The notes under the pieces are model-generated. The model searched no databases. It was not told the DNA's origin and saw only the letters and a list, made by a program, of their open reading frames with translations. Of a stretch of 64,000 nt of DNA, positions 9,386-17,288 are shown piece after piece (within the stretch, counting starts at the first letter, position 1; each line of letters opens with the position of its first letter). The DNA comes from JABDMH01 sp965223105. Its GTDB lineage: Bacteria > Bacteroidota > Bacteroidia > Chitinophagales > Saprospiraceae. Position numbers and translations under genes: made by a program. The stretch spans positions 7,440,001 to 7,504,000 of the forward strand of contig OZ244987.1 in the NCBI GenBank assembly GCA_965223105.1, read 5' to 3'.

Positions 9386-9708
9386 CAGCTTTCCTTTTTG
9401 ATCCTCACAGCTGTACCATAAGCCAGTATTTCTGAACATCCTTGCAATACCATAGCGGTAGTAAATCGAACATTGATGATGGCATCGGCATCAAGTGTTT
9501 CGGCATCTGCGATCATGCGATCAATGGCTTGCTCTCGAGCATCTGCCATCAACCGGGTATATTCCTTGATCTCTCCACCCATCACACTCCGGAAAACAGC
9601 CGATATGTCTCGACCGATATTTCGGGCTCTCACAGTACTCCCTCTGGCAATGTCAAGTACTTCAGTGACGACATATCCAGGTAAATTTTCAGTGTTGCTA
9701 ATTAACAT
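9385..9708 (-). CDS. YbjQ-family (PF01906) protein
   Basis: 107-residue YbjQ/UPF0145 protein, a small oligomeric cytosolic fold sometimes called a heavy-metal-binding domain; no activity is established. Typical blocks are visible: MLISNTENLPGYVVTEVLDIARGSTVRARNIGRDI, EIKEYTRLMADAREQAIDRMIADA and LDADAIINVRFTT. An in-frame ATG at 9744 lies inside the promoter-like box at 9742-9749, so the ATG at 9708 is preferred. First gene of a ybjQ-smpB-trpF-like operon. Confidence 0.88.
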   Translation of the reverse strand: MLISNTENLPGYVVTEVLDIARGSTVRARNIGRDISAVFRSVMGGEIKEYTRLMADAREQAIDRMIADAETLDADAIINVRFTTAMVLQGCSEILAYGTAVRIKKES

Positions 9709-9741
9709 CTCGGGGAAACTTGAATCATTGTGTAATGATTG

Positions 9742-9749
9742 CAAATATA
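9742..9749 (-). promoter_or_regulatory. TAnnTTTG -7 box for ybjQ-smpB operon
   Basis: Read on the minus strand this is TATATTTG. A start site about 6 nt downstream would leave a leader of roughly 28 nt before the ATG at 9708. No matching -33 element is obvious. Confidence 0.45.
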
Positions 9750-9847
9750 AAGGAGCTGGATTAGACTTAGGAAAAGTTTAGTGCGAGGATGCCGTGTTCA
9801 GTCGATTTTCCGATAATAGATCCATAGAGTGATTCACTACGAAAACT

Positions 9848-9855
9848 TAATTTTG
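9848..9855 (+). promoter_or_regulatory. TAnnTTTG -7 box abutting the AlkB-like gene
   Basis: TAATTTTG lies six bases before the ATG at 9862. It implies a leaderless transcript and argues against the upstream in-frame GTG at 9829, which would be upstream of the start site. Confidence 0.45.
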
Positions 9856-9861
9856 CATCGA

Positions 9862-10920
9862 ATGAAGTGGCGTGACTATAAATATCTTTTGGCTTATTTG
9901 GGTCCAGCCAGCGCCTACCTCAGCATCTATCTCGGTGGCGTTTGGTCATATTTTGCCCTGATTGAAGCCTTTGTTTTGATTCCGGTCATGGAATTGTTCC
10001 TACCTGGTCAGGGAGAAAATGTGCCGCCGGAGGAAATGGGCTCTCGACGAGTTAATCGCTTCTTTGATGTACTGCTTTACCTCAATGTACCCATACTCTT
10101 TGGTCTAATAACTTACTTGTTGTGGACAGCCACGGAAACTTCAGTCATGGCGTGGGAGCTAATAGGTATGGTCATCGGCACAGGTATTTATGTAGGGGCG
10201 AGTGGTATTAACGTAGCACACGAACTGGGACATCGACCCGGAAGGTGGGATCAAGCATTGTCAAAGTTGCTCTTGATTCCCGGTCTGTATACCCATTTCT
10301 TCATTGAGCACAATCAAGGCCATCATAGGTATGTTGCTACTCCGGCTGATCCTGCCACGGCCAGGTACGGCGAAAGTATATATTCCTTTTGGTGGAGATC
10401 TTCGCTGGGAAGCTACCGGAGTGCCTGGAAGATCGAGTTGAGACGATTGAACCGTAAGGGCATAAGTTTCTTCTCCTGGCACAATCAAATGTTGACCATG
10501 TCCATTTTACAACTTCTCTATCTTGTCGGAGCCTATTTGCTCTTTGGCCTTTTGGGCTTAATCATTGTATTGGTTATTGGAACGGTCGGTTTCTTGCTGC
10601 TCGAGTCTATCAATTACATTGAACATTATGGACTGATGCGCAAGAAAATAGGCGAAGGGAAGTACGAAAGGGTAGGGATGGAGCATTCATGGAATTCCAA
10701 TCACGACATTGGACGTATTTTACTCTACGAGCTGACCCGGCATGCTGATCACCACTACAAAGCCAGTAAGAAGTATCAAAATCTAAACCATGTGGAGGAA
10801 AGCCCTCAGCTTCCCACCGGATATCCAGGAAGCATGATTTTGGCACTGTTACCACCCTTGTGGTTTAAGGTGATGAATAGAAGGATCCCGGTGGCAATGT
10901 TATCAAATACTGATGGCTAG
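9862..10920 (+). CDS. Alkane 1-monooxygenase-like membrane di-iron oxygenase
   Basis: 352-residue integral membrane hydroxylase of the AlkB family. Histidine motifs are in order: HELGHR, HNQGHHRYV, NYIEHYGL and LTRHADHH; these ligate the two irons. HNQGHHRYVATPADPATA and NYIEHYGLMR match alkane hydroxylases rather than fatty-acid desaturases. About six hydrophobic helices alternate with them. The enzyme would use rubredoxin electrons to hydroxylate the terminal carbon of alkanes; no rubredoxin or reductase gene is nearby. Its stop overlaps the next gene by 8 bp. Substrate range cannot be read from sequence. Confidence 0.9.
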   Translation: MKWRDYKYLLAYLGPASAYLSIYLGGVWSYFALIEAFVLIPVMELFLPGQGENVPPEEMGSRRVNRFFDVLLYLNVPILFGLITYLLWTATETSVMAWELIGMVIGTGIYVGASGINVAHELGHRPGRWDQALSKLLLIPGLYTHFFIEHNQGHHRYVATPADPATARYGESIYSFWWRSSLGSYRSAWKIELRRLNRKGISFFSWHNQMLTMSILQLLYLVGAYLLFGLLGLIIVLVIGTVGFLLLESINYIEHYGLMRKKIGEGKYERVGMEHSWNSNHDIGRILLYELTRHADHHYKASKKYQNLNHVEESPQLPTGYPGSMILALLPPLWFKVMNRRIPVAMLSNTDG

Positions 10921-11647
10921 GGCCGTTGACATCTTAATACCACTGATGGTCATGGTGACTGGTTGTCAAAGGCAAACCCAACCGCCACAATTATCGATCC
11001 CGATTCGGCAGCCCGAATTCAATGAGGACAATCTTCGGGTTGCTTTCCTCATAATGGATGGTGTATACAATACTGAACTTACCGCACCCTTTGACATTTT
11101 TCAGCACACTCAATATCGGGAAGGCATAAAACCTATGAATGTCTTCCTGGTTGCCAATACGCTGGAGCCCATAGAAACGTTTGAGGGTATTAGACTTCTC
11201 CCAGACTTCAACTATTTGGCTGACAAGCTTCCAAGGTTTGATATTCTGGTTGTTCCAAGTGCATTGCACCATTTAGACACAGACTTGGAAGACCAAGTGA
11301 TGCTAGAGTTCGTTAAGAAGGTCGCCCATGAGGCACGATTTGTTACATCTCATTGCGATGGAGCTTTCGTCCTCGCCAAAGCAGGTCTGCTTGACGACGT
11401 GGCGTCAACCACATTTCCCAGCGATATTCCCAAATATCGCCGCATGTTTCCTCATTTGGATGTACGGGAGGACGTGCTTTTCGTTCATGATGGAAAATAT
11501 ATCACCTCAGCAGGTGGAGCCAAATCTTTCGAAGCAGCTCTTTATCTCACCGAAGTTCTCTATGGTAAAGAGATCGCTGAAAGCCTGGCTGGTGGCTTAG
11601 TCATTGATTGGAATTTGGATTTAGTGCCCAGGGTGATTGTCCCATAG
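10913..11647 (+). CDS. DJ-1/PfpI-family lipoprotein
   Basis: 244 residues. A short hydrophobic N-terminus ending in VTGC looks like a lipobox, so the mature protein is probably tethered to a membrane outside the cytoplasm. The rest is a DJ-1/PfpI (type 1 glutamine amidotransferase-like) domain: LRVAFLIMDGVYNTELTAPFDIFQ, FDILVVPSALHH, and the nucleophile elbow SHCDGAFVLAKAGLLD followed by YITSAGGAKSFEAALYL. This resembles the sensory domain of GlxA-type AraC regulators, but no HTH follows. The start overlaps the oxygenase end by 8 bp, so the genes are coupled. An exported DJ-1 domain is unusual; function unknown. Confidence 0.8.
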   Translation: MARAVDILIPLMVMVTGCQRQTQPPQLSIPIRQPEFNEDNLRVAFLIMDGVYNTELTAPFDIFQHTQYREGIKPMNVFLVANTLEPIETFEGIRLLPDFNYLADKLPRFDILVVPSALHHLDTDLEDQVMLEFVKKVAHEARFVTSHCDGAFVLAKAGLLDDVASTTFPSDIPKYRRMFPHLDVREDVLFVHDGKYITSAGGAKSFEAALYLTEVLYGKEIAESLAGGLVIDWNLDLVPRVIVP

Positions 11648-11756
11648 ACCGTTCAGATGCTTTTCTAAAGAACGAAGAGGGCAAAAAAACAAAGAGGGCT
11701 GAAGCGGTAAGCTCCAGCACCTCCTGATGGTTCGCTATGAAAATAAGGGATAGGAA

Positions 11757-12116
11757 CTATCTACTACTGCCATTTTTGAGGGTGATTTTCATAGCATATC
11801 GACCACGCACGTTTGCGGAAGTCACTTTTTGGTAATTAAGACGTTTCTTGAGGAAACGATCTACGAAGGGGTAGTCAGTCTCGACTGTCAGTACCACCAA
11901 TTCATCTCTGCTGTTGATTGTGAAATGCAAAGTAGAGGTCATTTCATCAATAGACTGGTCTTCCCATGTAGGCTCTTCAATCAATTGGATGATCTTTTCT
12001 CTGACCTCTTCCATTGGGGCTTTGGGTACGTCGGCAGCTACCCAATTTACTGCTGTAAGGCTAAATAGGCACGCAGCAACCAAGGTGCTGCAGCTGATCT
12101 TAAGAAACTGTTTCAT
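11757..12116 (-). CDS. Small secreted protein of unknown function
   Basis: 119 residues with a clear signal peptide (MKQFLKISCSTLVAACLFSLTAVNWVAA, cleavage after about residue 28). The mature part contains TSTLHFTINSRDELVVLTVETDYPFVDRFLKKRLNYQKV, similar in style to a short energy-transducer or periplasmic domain seen in many Bacteroidota small proteins. I do not recognise a named family. It is convergent with the DJ-1 gene. Confidence 0.65.
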   Translation of the reverse strand: MKQFLKISCSTLVAACLFSLTAVNWVAADVPKAPMEEVREKIIQLIEEPTWEDQSIDEMTSTLHFTINSRDELVVLTVETDYPFVDRFLKKRLNYQKVTSANVRGRYAMKITLKNGSSR

Positions 12117-12590
12117 AGTTTAAACAACTTTAAGGTGAAATAATAATTACAGAACTAAATGGCTATAGCTACCATATCCCTTTTGACATTTGTGAATTAT
12201 TCAACTCAGCAATTATTAGGCTTACCATAAAGCAAATATGTGCTCTCTCGAGTTTGGATTCAATCACAGATTGCACCCGTTTTGTGACATTCAAATGGCA
12301 AACCAACTTCGAGATCTGATAAATTAGAGGCTAACTGATACTGATCTGCAAACCAATAATAATGGACCGAATCTATGCTGGGCATAAAGGGATACTTCAA
12401 TTTAACCAGTGATATTTGGATTATTCTGTATACAGGTCTTTGGCCAGAATTTAATTGGGCAGCAACTCAGTTTGTTATGGACACCTGTTTGAATGAAGTG
12501 CCTATTCGATGGGCGAGGTCAGATTTGGTAATTGCAACAAGCTAACCGACCCCGAGATCGTAAGGATCTGCAATAGATGAAGAAGGATTA
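12117..12590. other. Intergenic stretch, no gene seen
   Basis: 474 bp between the small secreted protein and lptB. Only very short open frames occur (for example an ATG at 12362 stopping after 16 codons). No tRNA, repeat or clear terminator is visible. Confidence 0.5.
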
Positions 12591-13340
12591 TTATTTAGAT
12601 GAGGAGCCCAGAACTTTCCTCTTTAATTCGAAGTTTTTCCCCAGATAAACTTTGCGCACCAATTCATCGGCAGCCAACTCCTCTGCCGTACCATCGCGTA
12701 ATATTTTTCCTTCAAACATCAAATAAGCGCGATCGGTGATGGAAAGTGTTTCTTGAACATTGTGATCAGTGATAAGGATTCCAATATTTCGGGTTCGTAA
12801 TTGACTGACTATGGTCTGAATGTCTTCGACAGCAATGGGATCAATGCCGGCAAAGGGCTCGTCCAATAAAATAAACTTGGGATCTGATGCGAGCGAGCGA
12901 GCAATTTCTGTTCTTCTCCTTTCACCACCCGACAATGTGTCGCCGTTGCTCTTCCTAACTTTTTCGAGACCGAATTCATTAATTAACGATTCCATCTTGT
13001 CGATCTGCTCTTGATGAGTTAAATCCATCATCTCTAGAATCGCCATAATATTATCTTCGACACTTAATTTCCTAAATACACTTGGTTCTTGAGGAAGATA
13101 ACCAATGCCTTTTTGTGCTCGTTTGTACATAGGTAGGGTGGTTATCTCGGATTCATCCAGAAAGACCTTGCCACCTCGAGGTTTGATGAAGCCAACGACC
13201 ATGTAAAAAGTTGTCGTCTTTCCGGCACCATTTGGCCCCAACAAGCCGACGATTTCCCCCTGATTTACATCAAGGCTTACCTCGGAAACTACCTGCCTTC
13301 GTCCATAAAATTTTGATAAGTTCTCTGCCCTTAGTTTCAT
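12591..13340 (-). CDS. lptB: LPS export ABC transporter ATPase LptB
   Basis: 249-residue ATPase of the LptB2FG extractor that moves lipopolysaccharide from the inner membrane. Walker A GPNGAGKTT, Q-loop YLPQEPSVFRKL, signature LSGGERRRTEIARSL, Walker B FILLDEPFAGIDP and H-loop LITDHNV are all intact; the GERRR signature and LDEPFAGIDPIAV are diagnostic of LptB. The start is the ATG at 13340 (MKLRAENLSKFYG), which overlaps the upstream gene's stop as ATGA; an ATG 12 bp earlier is less likely. lptF/lptG are not in the window. Confidence 0.95.
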   Translation of the reverse strand: MKLRAENLSKFYGRRQVVSEVSLDVNQGEIVGLLGPNGAGKTTTFYMVVGFIKPRGGKVFLDESEITTLPMYKRAQKGIGYLPQEPSVFRKLSVEDNIMAILEMMDLTHQEQIDKMESLINEFGLEKVRKSNGDTLSGGERRRTEIARSLASDPKFILLDEPFAGIDPIAVEDIQTIVSQLRTRNIGILITDHNVQETLSITDRAYLMFEGKILRDGTAEELAADELVRKVYLGKNFELKRKVLGSSSK

Positions 13341-14950
13341 GATTTGCTCCAAACATAATTAAATTCAACATCCCAGTTTGCCCTTAACGCTTCGATTTCA
13401 GCTTCAACAATTTTTTCTGCTTGAAGGTTTTCGAGATATTTTACGGGATCCCACCGTCGATTTCTATTTCTGTCTTCGATCAATCGAAGTTTATAATTTC
13501 CCGGTTTTAATTTATCGATGGATGTAATAAATTGAGTACTCTGATTGAGATAAAATATTTTTTGTACTTGATCATTCAAAACCAATTCTGCTACATATGC
13601 CATATTGGAATCGAGGTTTTCGATTTTTAGTTCTATGACTCCAAATCTTTCTTCGTTGCCTATGGGGATGGTCAGATTTAAGGTGTCGTTTGGCATTCCA
13701 AAAAAATCGTTTAAACCTTCTGGCATGATCGTTAGATGATATATACTGTCCTTCTTCCAATCATTCAGAAAAGTAATGCATAATTGAATACTGTCATGGA
13801 TTTTCACAAGGGGATTGATGGACGCCGAAGTAGAATCAGCACTCTCACGCAGTATGATCTTAGAGGTATCTATGTTTTGGAGCGGGCGATTGAAACAGAA
13901 GTAGAAGGGAGCATCTGGATGTCCGGTTGATCTCAGTCTGTTTTCCATCTTTAATGGAGGTAAGTCAGCAGCTCCGGTATTGGCTCTGAGTACGAAGGTG
14001 TCGATCCTCGAAGTGATTGTATCTGTAAAGTAAATGGGCCATCGCTTGCGGTCTTTGGGATTGCTCCAAATGGTAATCATTTTATCCTTCCGGTCTATAT
14101 AGAGTGATTGATCTTGCATTTCTGAATAGCTGACTTCAATCTCATAGGGTGTACGATTAAAGGTGAAAATGGCCTGATTCCAGGAGCTGGTATCTCGGCG
14201 CTCAATCACGGGTTCTGCATCTTCTAGGGACATGTCGATTCTTATGGAGACCGACGTGTCTGGCCGGACTTCCAAAGGATGCGATAAGAATCCAAACTTC
14301 TCCGTGGTAGGATCGTACCGGTAATTTAAGTTTTCATCAGAAACCGCGACAATCTTAAAAGAGCCTGATTTCACATTGTTGATTTGGAATGTACCATTTT
14401 CGAGACTTCTGGTTGCATAAAATGGGTTTTGCTGAAAAACCACCGAGTCACGATTTTCTTCATAAACCATGATTGTGGCATTTTCGACGGGTTCACCCGT
14501 GAGTACATCAACGACCTCTCCCATTATGGTCAACGAATCAATAACCGGCCCCGTAGAAAAGACGAAAGCGTAATTTTTTAACGAATTACCTTCGGTGATG
14601 TCTTGGATTGCTTCCCCGAAATTGATCGTATAAGTTGCATTTTCTCGCAATACTTCTTCCTCATCAAGTTTTACGATAACTGATTTTCGCTTTAAATCAA
14701 TATCGGGTCTGTGCTCTAAAGGAGGAGAAATGAGGACCTGGTTGATGGGATCTTCCAATTTGACCCATTCGTCTAGCGTAATGGTAATTTCCCGGTCCTG
14801 AAAAAATGTTTGGAAATTTTTTGTCGTTTTCTCTTCCACAACCTTTGGTGGTGTTTCGTCTCGAGGGCCACCCTGCAAGGAAGCCATACTGGCACATGCC
14901 GACAGCATACCCAAGTACAAGAATATCCATGCAGTTGACCTGATTGCCAT
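13337..14950 (-). CDS. Ig-like (SbsA-type) domain lipoprotein
   Basis: 537 residues beginning with a signal peptide and lipobox (FLYLGMLSACASMASLQGGPRDETPP). The N-terminal Big_5/SbsA Ig-like domain has the usual ITLDEWVKLEDPINQVLISPPL and YTINFGEAIQDITEGN blocks; a carboxypeptidase-regulatory-like segment follows (GEVVDVLTGEPVENATIMVY), and the C-terminus ends with NYKLRLIEDRNRNRRWDP. This is a common, poorly understood Bacteroidota outer-membrane-associated lipoprotein. The start at 14950 (MAIRSTAW) is preferred because a -7 promoter box lies five bases upstream. It is coupled by ATGA overlap to lptB, which suggests a link to envelope biogenesis. Confidence 0.85.
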   Translation of the reverse strand: MAIRSTAWIFLYLGMLSACASMASLQGGPRDETPPKVVEEKTTKNFQTFFQDREITITLDEWVKLEDPINQVLISPPLEHRPDIDLKRKSVIVKLDEEEVLRENATYTINFGEAIQDITEGNSLKNYAFVFSTGPVIDSLTIMGEVVDVLTGEPVENATIMVYEENRDSVVFQQNPFYATRSLENGTFQINNVKSGSFKIVAVSDENLNYRYDPTTEKFGFLSHPLEVRPDTSVSIRIDMSLEDAEPVIERRDTSSWNQAIFTFNRTPYEIEVSYSEMQDQSLYIDRKDKMITIWSNPKDRKRWPIYFTDTITSRIDTFVLRANTGAADLPPLKMENRLRSTGHPDAPFYFCFNRPLQNIDTSKIILRESADSTSASINPLVKIHDSIQLCITFLNDWKKDSIYHLTIMPEGLNDFFGMPNDTLNLTIPIGNEERFGVIELKIENLDSNMAYVAELVLNDQVQKIFYLNQSTQFITSIDKLKPGNYKLRLIEDRNRNRRWDPVKYLENLQAEKIVEAEIEALRANWDVEFNYVWSKS

Positions 14951-14955
14951 GGGGT

Positions 14956-14963
14956 CAAAGGTA
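14956..14963 (-). promoter_or_regulatory. TAnnTTTG -7 box abutting the Ig-like lipoprotein gene
   Basis: Minus strand TACCTTTG, the classic Bacteroidota form, is followed by ACCCC and then the ATG at 14950. The geometry implies a leaderless transcript carrying the lipoprotein gene and lptB, independent of xerD upstream. Confidence 0.5.
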
Positions 14964-14990
14964 TCCAATATCAACTGTTTGGCCAGAAGC

Positions 14991-15899
14991 TTAAGACTTA
15001 TTTAAGGGATGGTAGCTTAGGATAGTTTCTCTTAAATAGTGAAGATCCAAATGCGTATAGATTTCGGTGGTGACAATTGATTCATGGCCCAACATCTCCT
15101 GCACTGCCCTTAGGTCAGCACCACCCTCCACCAAATGGGTGGCAAAGGAGTGGCGGAAAGTATGGGGACTAATATTCTTAGTCAAGCCGGCCTTTGCCGC
15201 CGTGTCTTTTACAATATTGTAGATCATGATTCGGCTCAGTGAACCACCTCGTCGGTTTAGAAATAAAGTGTCCTCACACCCGGGACTGATTTTGTTTTGC
15301 CTCTTGCGATCAGTTTCGAGATACAATGTTATGTGTTTTGCTGCATCTTGACCGATCGGGACGATTCTTTCTTTGTTGTTTTTCCCAATCACTTTAATAA
15401 AGCCCACATCCAAATAGAGATTGGAAATCTGCAGTGCGGTAAGCTCAGAGACCCGCAATCCGCAGGCATACAAGGTCTCCAAGATCGCACGATTCCGTGT
15501 GCCTTGCGGATGACTGAGATCGATGGTCGTTAGCAGCTTTTCGATCTGCTCAAAGCTCAGTACGTCTGGGATCTTTCGACTCAGTTTGGGGCCTTCAATC
15601 AGTTCTGTAGGATCCTGGGATATCAGATTTTCTAAAAGCATATACTGATAAAATGCTCGAATACCCGATAAAATCCTGGCTTGCGTGCGACTTCCCAGAC
15701 CTAAGTCGTTGAGCCAGGCCAAAAAGGTCTCTAAATGATTGAGCTCTACTGCATCCGGCCCTTCTGTCCATCCCATCTCCACAAAGAAATCCGACAGTTT
15801 CCCTACATCATTGATGTAGGCTTCGATTGAATGGTCGGACATTCCTCTTTCCAAAAGGAGATACTGTCTAAAGCCCTTGATTGAAACTTCCCAAAGCAA
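14991..15899 (-). CDS. xerD: Site-specific tyrosine recombinase XerD
   Basis: 302-residue tyrosine recombinase that with XerC resolves chromosome dimers at dif. The N-terminal SAM-like domain has the typical YLLLERGMSDHSIEAYINDV. The catalytic set is complete: Arg in CGLRVSEL, HTFRHSFATHL, LGHES and nucleophile Tyr in IYTHLD. Length and the absence of mobile-element neighbours favour the housekeeping enzyme. No ATG lies upstream in frame before a stop, so the TTG at 15899 is the likely start, reading directly into LWEVSIKGFRQ. Confidence 0.93.
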   Translation of the reverse strand: MLWEVSIKGFRQYLLLERGMSDHSIEAYINDVGKLSDFFVEMGWTEGPDAVELNHLETFLAWLNDLGLGSRTQARILSGIRAFYQYMLLENLISQDPTELIEGPKLSRKIPDVLSFEQIEKLLTTIDLSHPQGTRNRAILETLYACGLRVSELTALQISNLYLDVGFIKVIGKNNKERIVPIGQDAAKHITLYLETDRKRQNKISPGCEDTLFLNRRGGSLSRIMIYNIVKDTAAKAGLTKNISPHTFRHSFATHLVEGGADLRAVQEMLGHESIVTTEIYTHLDLHYLRETILSYHPLNKS

Positions 15900-16057
15900 A
15901 ATTGTGATCCTTATTTTTAAAAAAGTCCAAACTCTGCTATAGGTCTTTGCTGAGAGATGCCAGTGATAGAAGCTAATGTGGCTTCCCCATGGAAAAAGCT
16001 ACTGCAGGGTTTGGGTTAAAGATAATGATAATGTATTTTATTAAGAAATTCAAGAAC

Positions 16058-16522
16058 TTAACCCGTAGCATCTCGCATTAAGGACCAGAAATAATGATTC
16101 ATCCCCTCCTCTAAGGTAAAACCGGTTCGTGGATATAGTTGGTTGCCGATTTTGTTGGATTGCTCGGTTTCTAAAGCAATGCCCACGGCCTTGGTTTCCC
16201 GCGCCAATTGTTTGGCACGTTCAATAAGCAGAATGGAGATCCCCTGACCCCGAAATGCTGGATCAACAAATAGATCGTTTAACAACCACAGCTTGCCCAT
16301 TCTGGTTGAAGAAAAGAGGGGATAAAGCTGTGTAAAACCTACCAACTTGTCTGACAATGGGTCTTTGGCTAGGAAGATCTTGGACTCCTGATTTCGGATG
16401 CGATCAGCCAAAAATTGGTGGGCGCTTGCTGGGTCGGATTGTTTTCCATAAAATACTCGATAGGCATCAAAGAGTGTTGTCAAATCATCGAGGTGTTCGA
16501 ACTTACCTTCCAGAATGTGCAT
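16058..16522 (-). CDS. GNAT-family N-acetyltransferase
   Basis: 154-residue acetyltransferase. LWLLNDLFVDPAFRGQGISILLIERAKQLA holds the acetyl-CoA pyrophosphate-binding motif A (here RGQGIS), and LETEQSNKIGNQLYPRTGF is the usual end of the domain. The acceptor cannot be told. It is divergent from the HAD gene across about 40 bp. Confidence 0.9.
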   Translation of the reverse strand: MHILEGKFEHLDDLTTLFDAYRVFYGKQSDPASAHQFLADRIRNQESKIFLAKDPLSDKLVGFTQLYPLFSSTRMGKLWLLNDLFVDPAFRGQGISILLIERAKQLARETKAVGIALETEQSNKIGNQLYPRTGFTLEEGMNHYFWSLMRDATG

Positions 16523-16530
16523 GTGGATTG

Positions 16531-16538
16531 TACTTTTG
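16531..16538 (+). promoter_or_regulatory. TAnnTTTG -7 box for the HAD hydrolase gene
   Basis: TACTTTTG lies 21 bp before the ATG at 16560, in the short divergent gap. It supports that start over an earlier in-frame ATG at 16515, which lies upstream of the box. Confidence 0.4.
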
Positions 16539-16559
16539 GGTAGGAAAAATGAAGTGTTT

Positions 16560-17288
16560 ATGAGTCATTTGCACTGGCTGCTGATGGATTTGGACAATAC
16601 ATTGCTTGATTTTGACCTGGCCGCACAGAATGCCTTGCAACACTCCTTTCGGGCATTTAAGATAAGCAATGAAGAACAGGCTCATGCTACGTATAGAAAA
16701 GTGAATGGACAGTGCTGGTCCGAATTTGAGGAAGGCCTTATTGACGTAAACACACTAAAGAGAAAGAGGTTTCAGTGCTTTGTTCAAGAGTTGGAACTCG
16801 ATATTGACAGTGAGGCAATAAACAGATATTATCTAAAGAGGCTAGCGGGTGAAGTGCATTTCATCAAAGGTGCTATGGCATTTCTCAGCTGGGCTGAAAA
16901 GCACTTTCACTTGCTATTGGTCACCAATGGTTTTGCCGAAGTGCAGCGACCCCGGATCATCAATGCAGGTTTTCCCAGATTTTTCCGAAATATTGTGATC
17001 TCGGAAGAAATCGGATCTCAGAAACCTGCTCAGGCTTTTTTTGATCATACCCATGGTTTGATCGGACCAGTGGAGAAGGATCACATCATGATTGTGGGGG
17101 ATAGCCTTTCGTCCGATATTGCCGGTGGATTAAACTACGGCATCAAGACATGTTGGTTCAATAGACACGGTGGCCCATCCGAGCACTGCCAACCCACTCC
17201 GGATTATATCGTCAGTGATTTTTTGACCTTGAAATCAATGTTGAGTGAACAACTTCTGGGTTTTAGGAACCCACAAACCCAACCATGA
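16560..17288 (+). CDS. HAD-superfamily hydrolase, YjjG-like
   Basis: 242-residue phosphatase. HAD motif I is LLMDLDNTLLDF, motif II LLVTNGF, motif III the Lys in SQKPAQAFFD, motif IV IMIVGDSLSSDIAGG. The long helical cap, DLDNTLLDF and the KTCWFNRHG segment fit YjjG/noncanonical-nucleotide 5'-nucleotidases. The last 26 bp overlap the 3' end of the convergent NhaC gene. Confidence 0.88.
   Translation: MSHLHWLLMDLDNTLLDFDLAAQNALQHSFRAFKISNEEQAHATYRKVNGQCWSEFEEGLIDVNTLKRKRFQCFVQELELDIDSEAINRYYLKRLAGEVHFIKGAMAFLSWAEKHFHLLLVTNGFAEVQRPRIINAGFPRFFRNIVISEEIGSQKPAQAFFDHTHGLIGPVEKDHIMIVGDSLSSDIAGGLNYGIKTCWFNRHGGPSEHCQPTPDYIVSDFLTLKSMLSEQLLGFRNPQTQP

Noticed and set aside
14991..15899. Mobile-element integrase
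   Set aside because: All features match housekeeping XerD, with no phage or transposon genes nearby.
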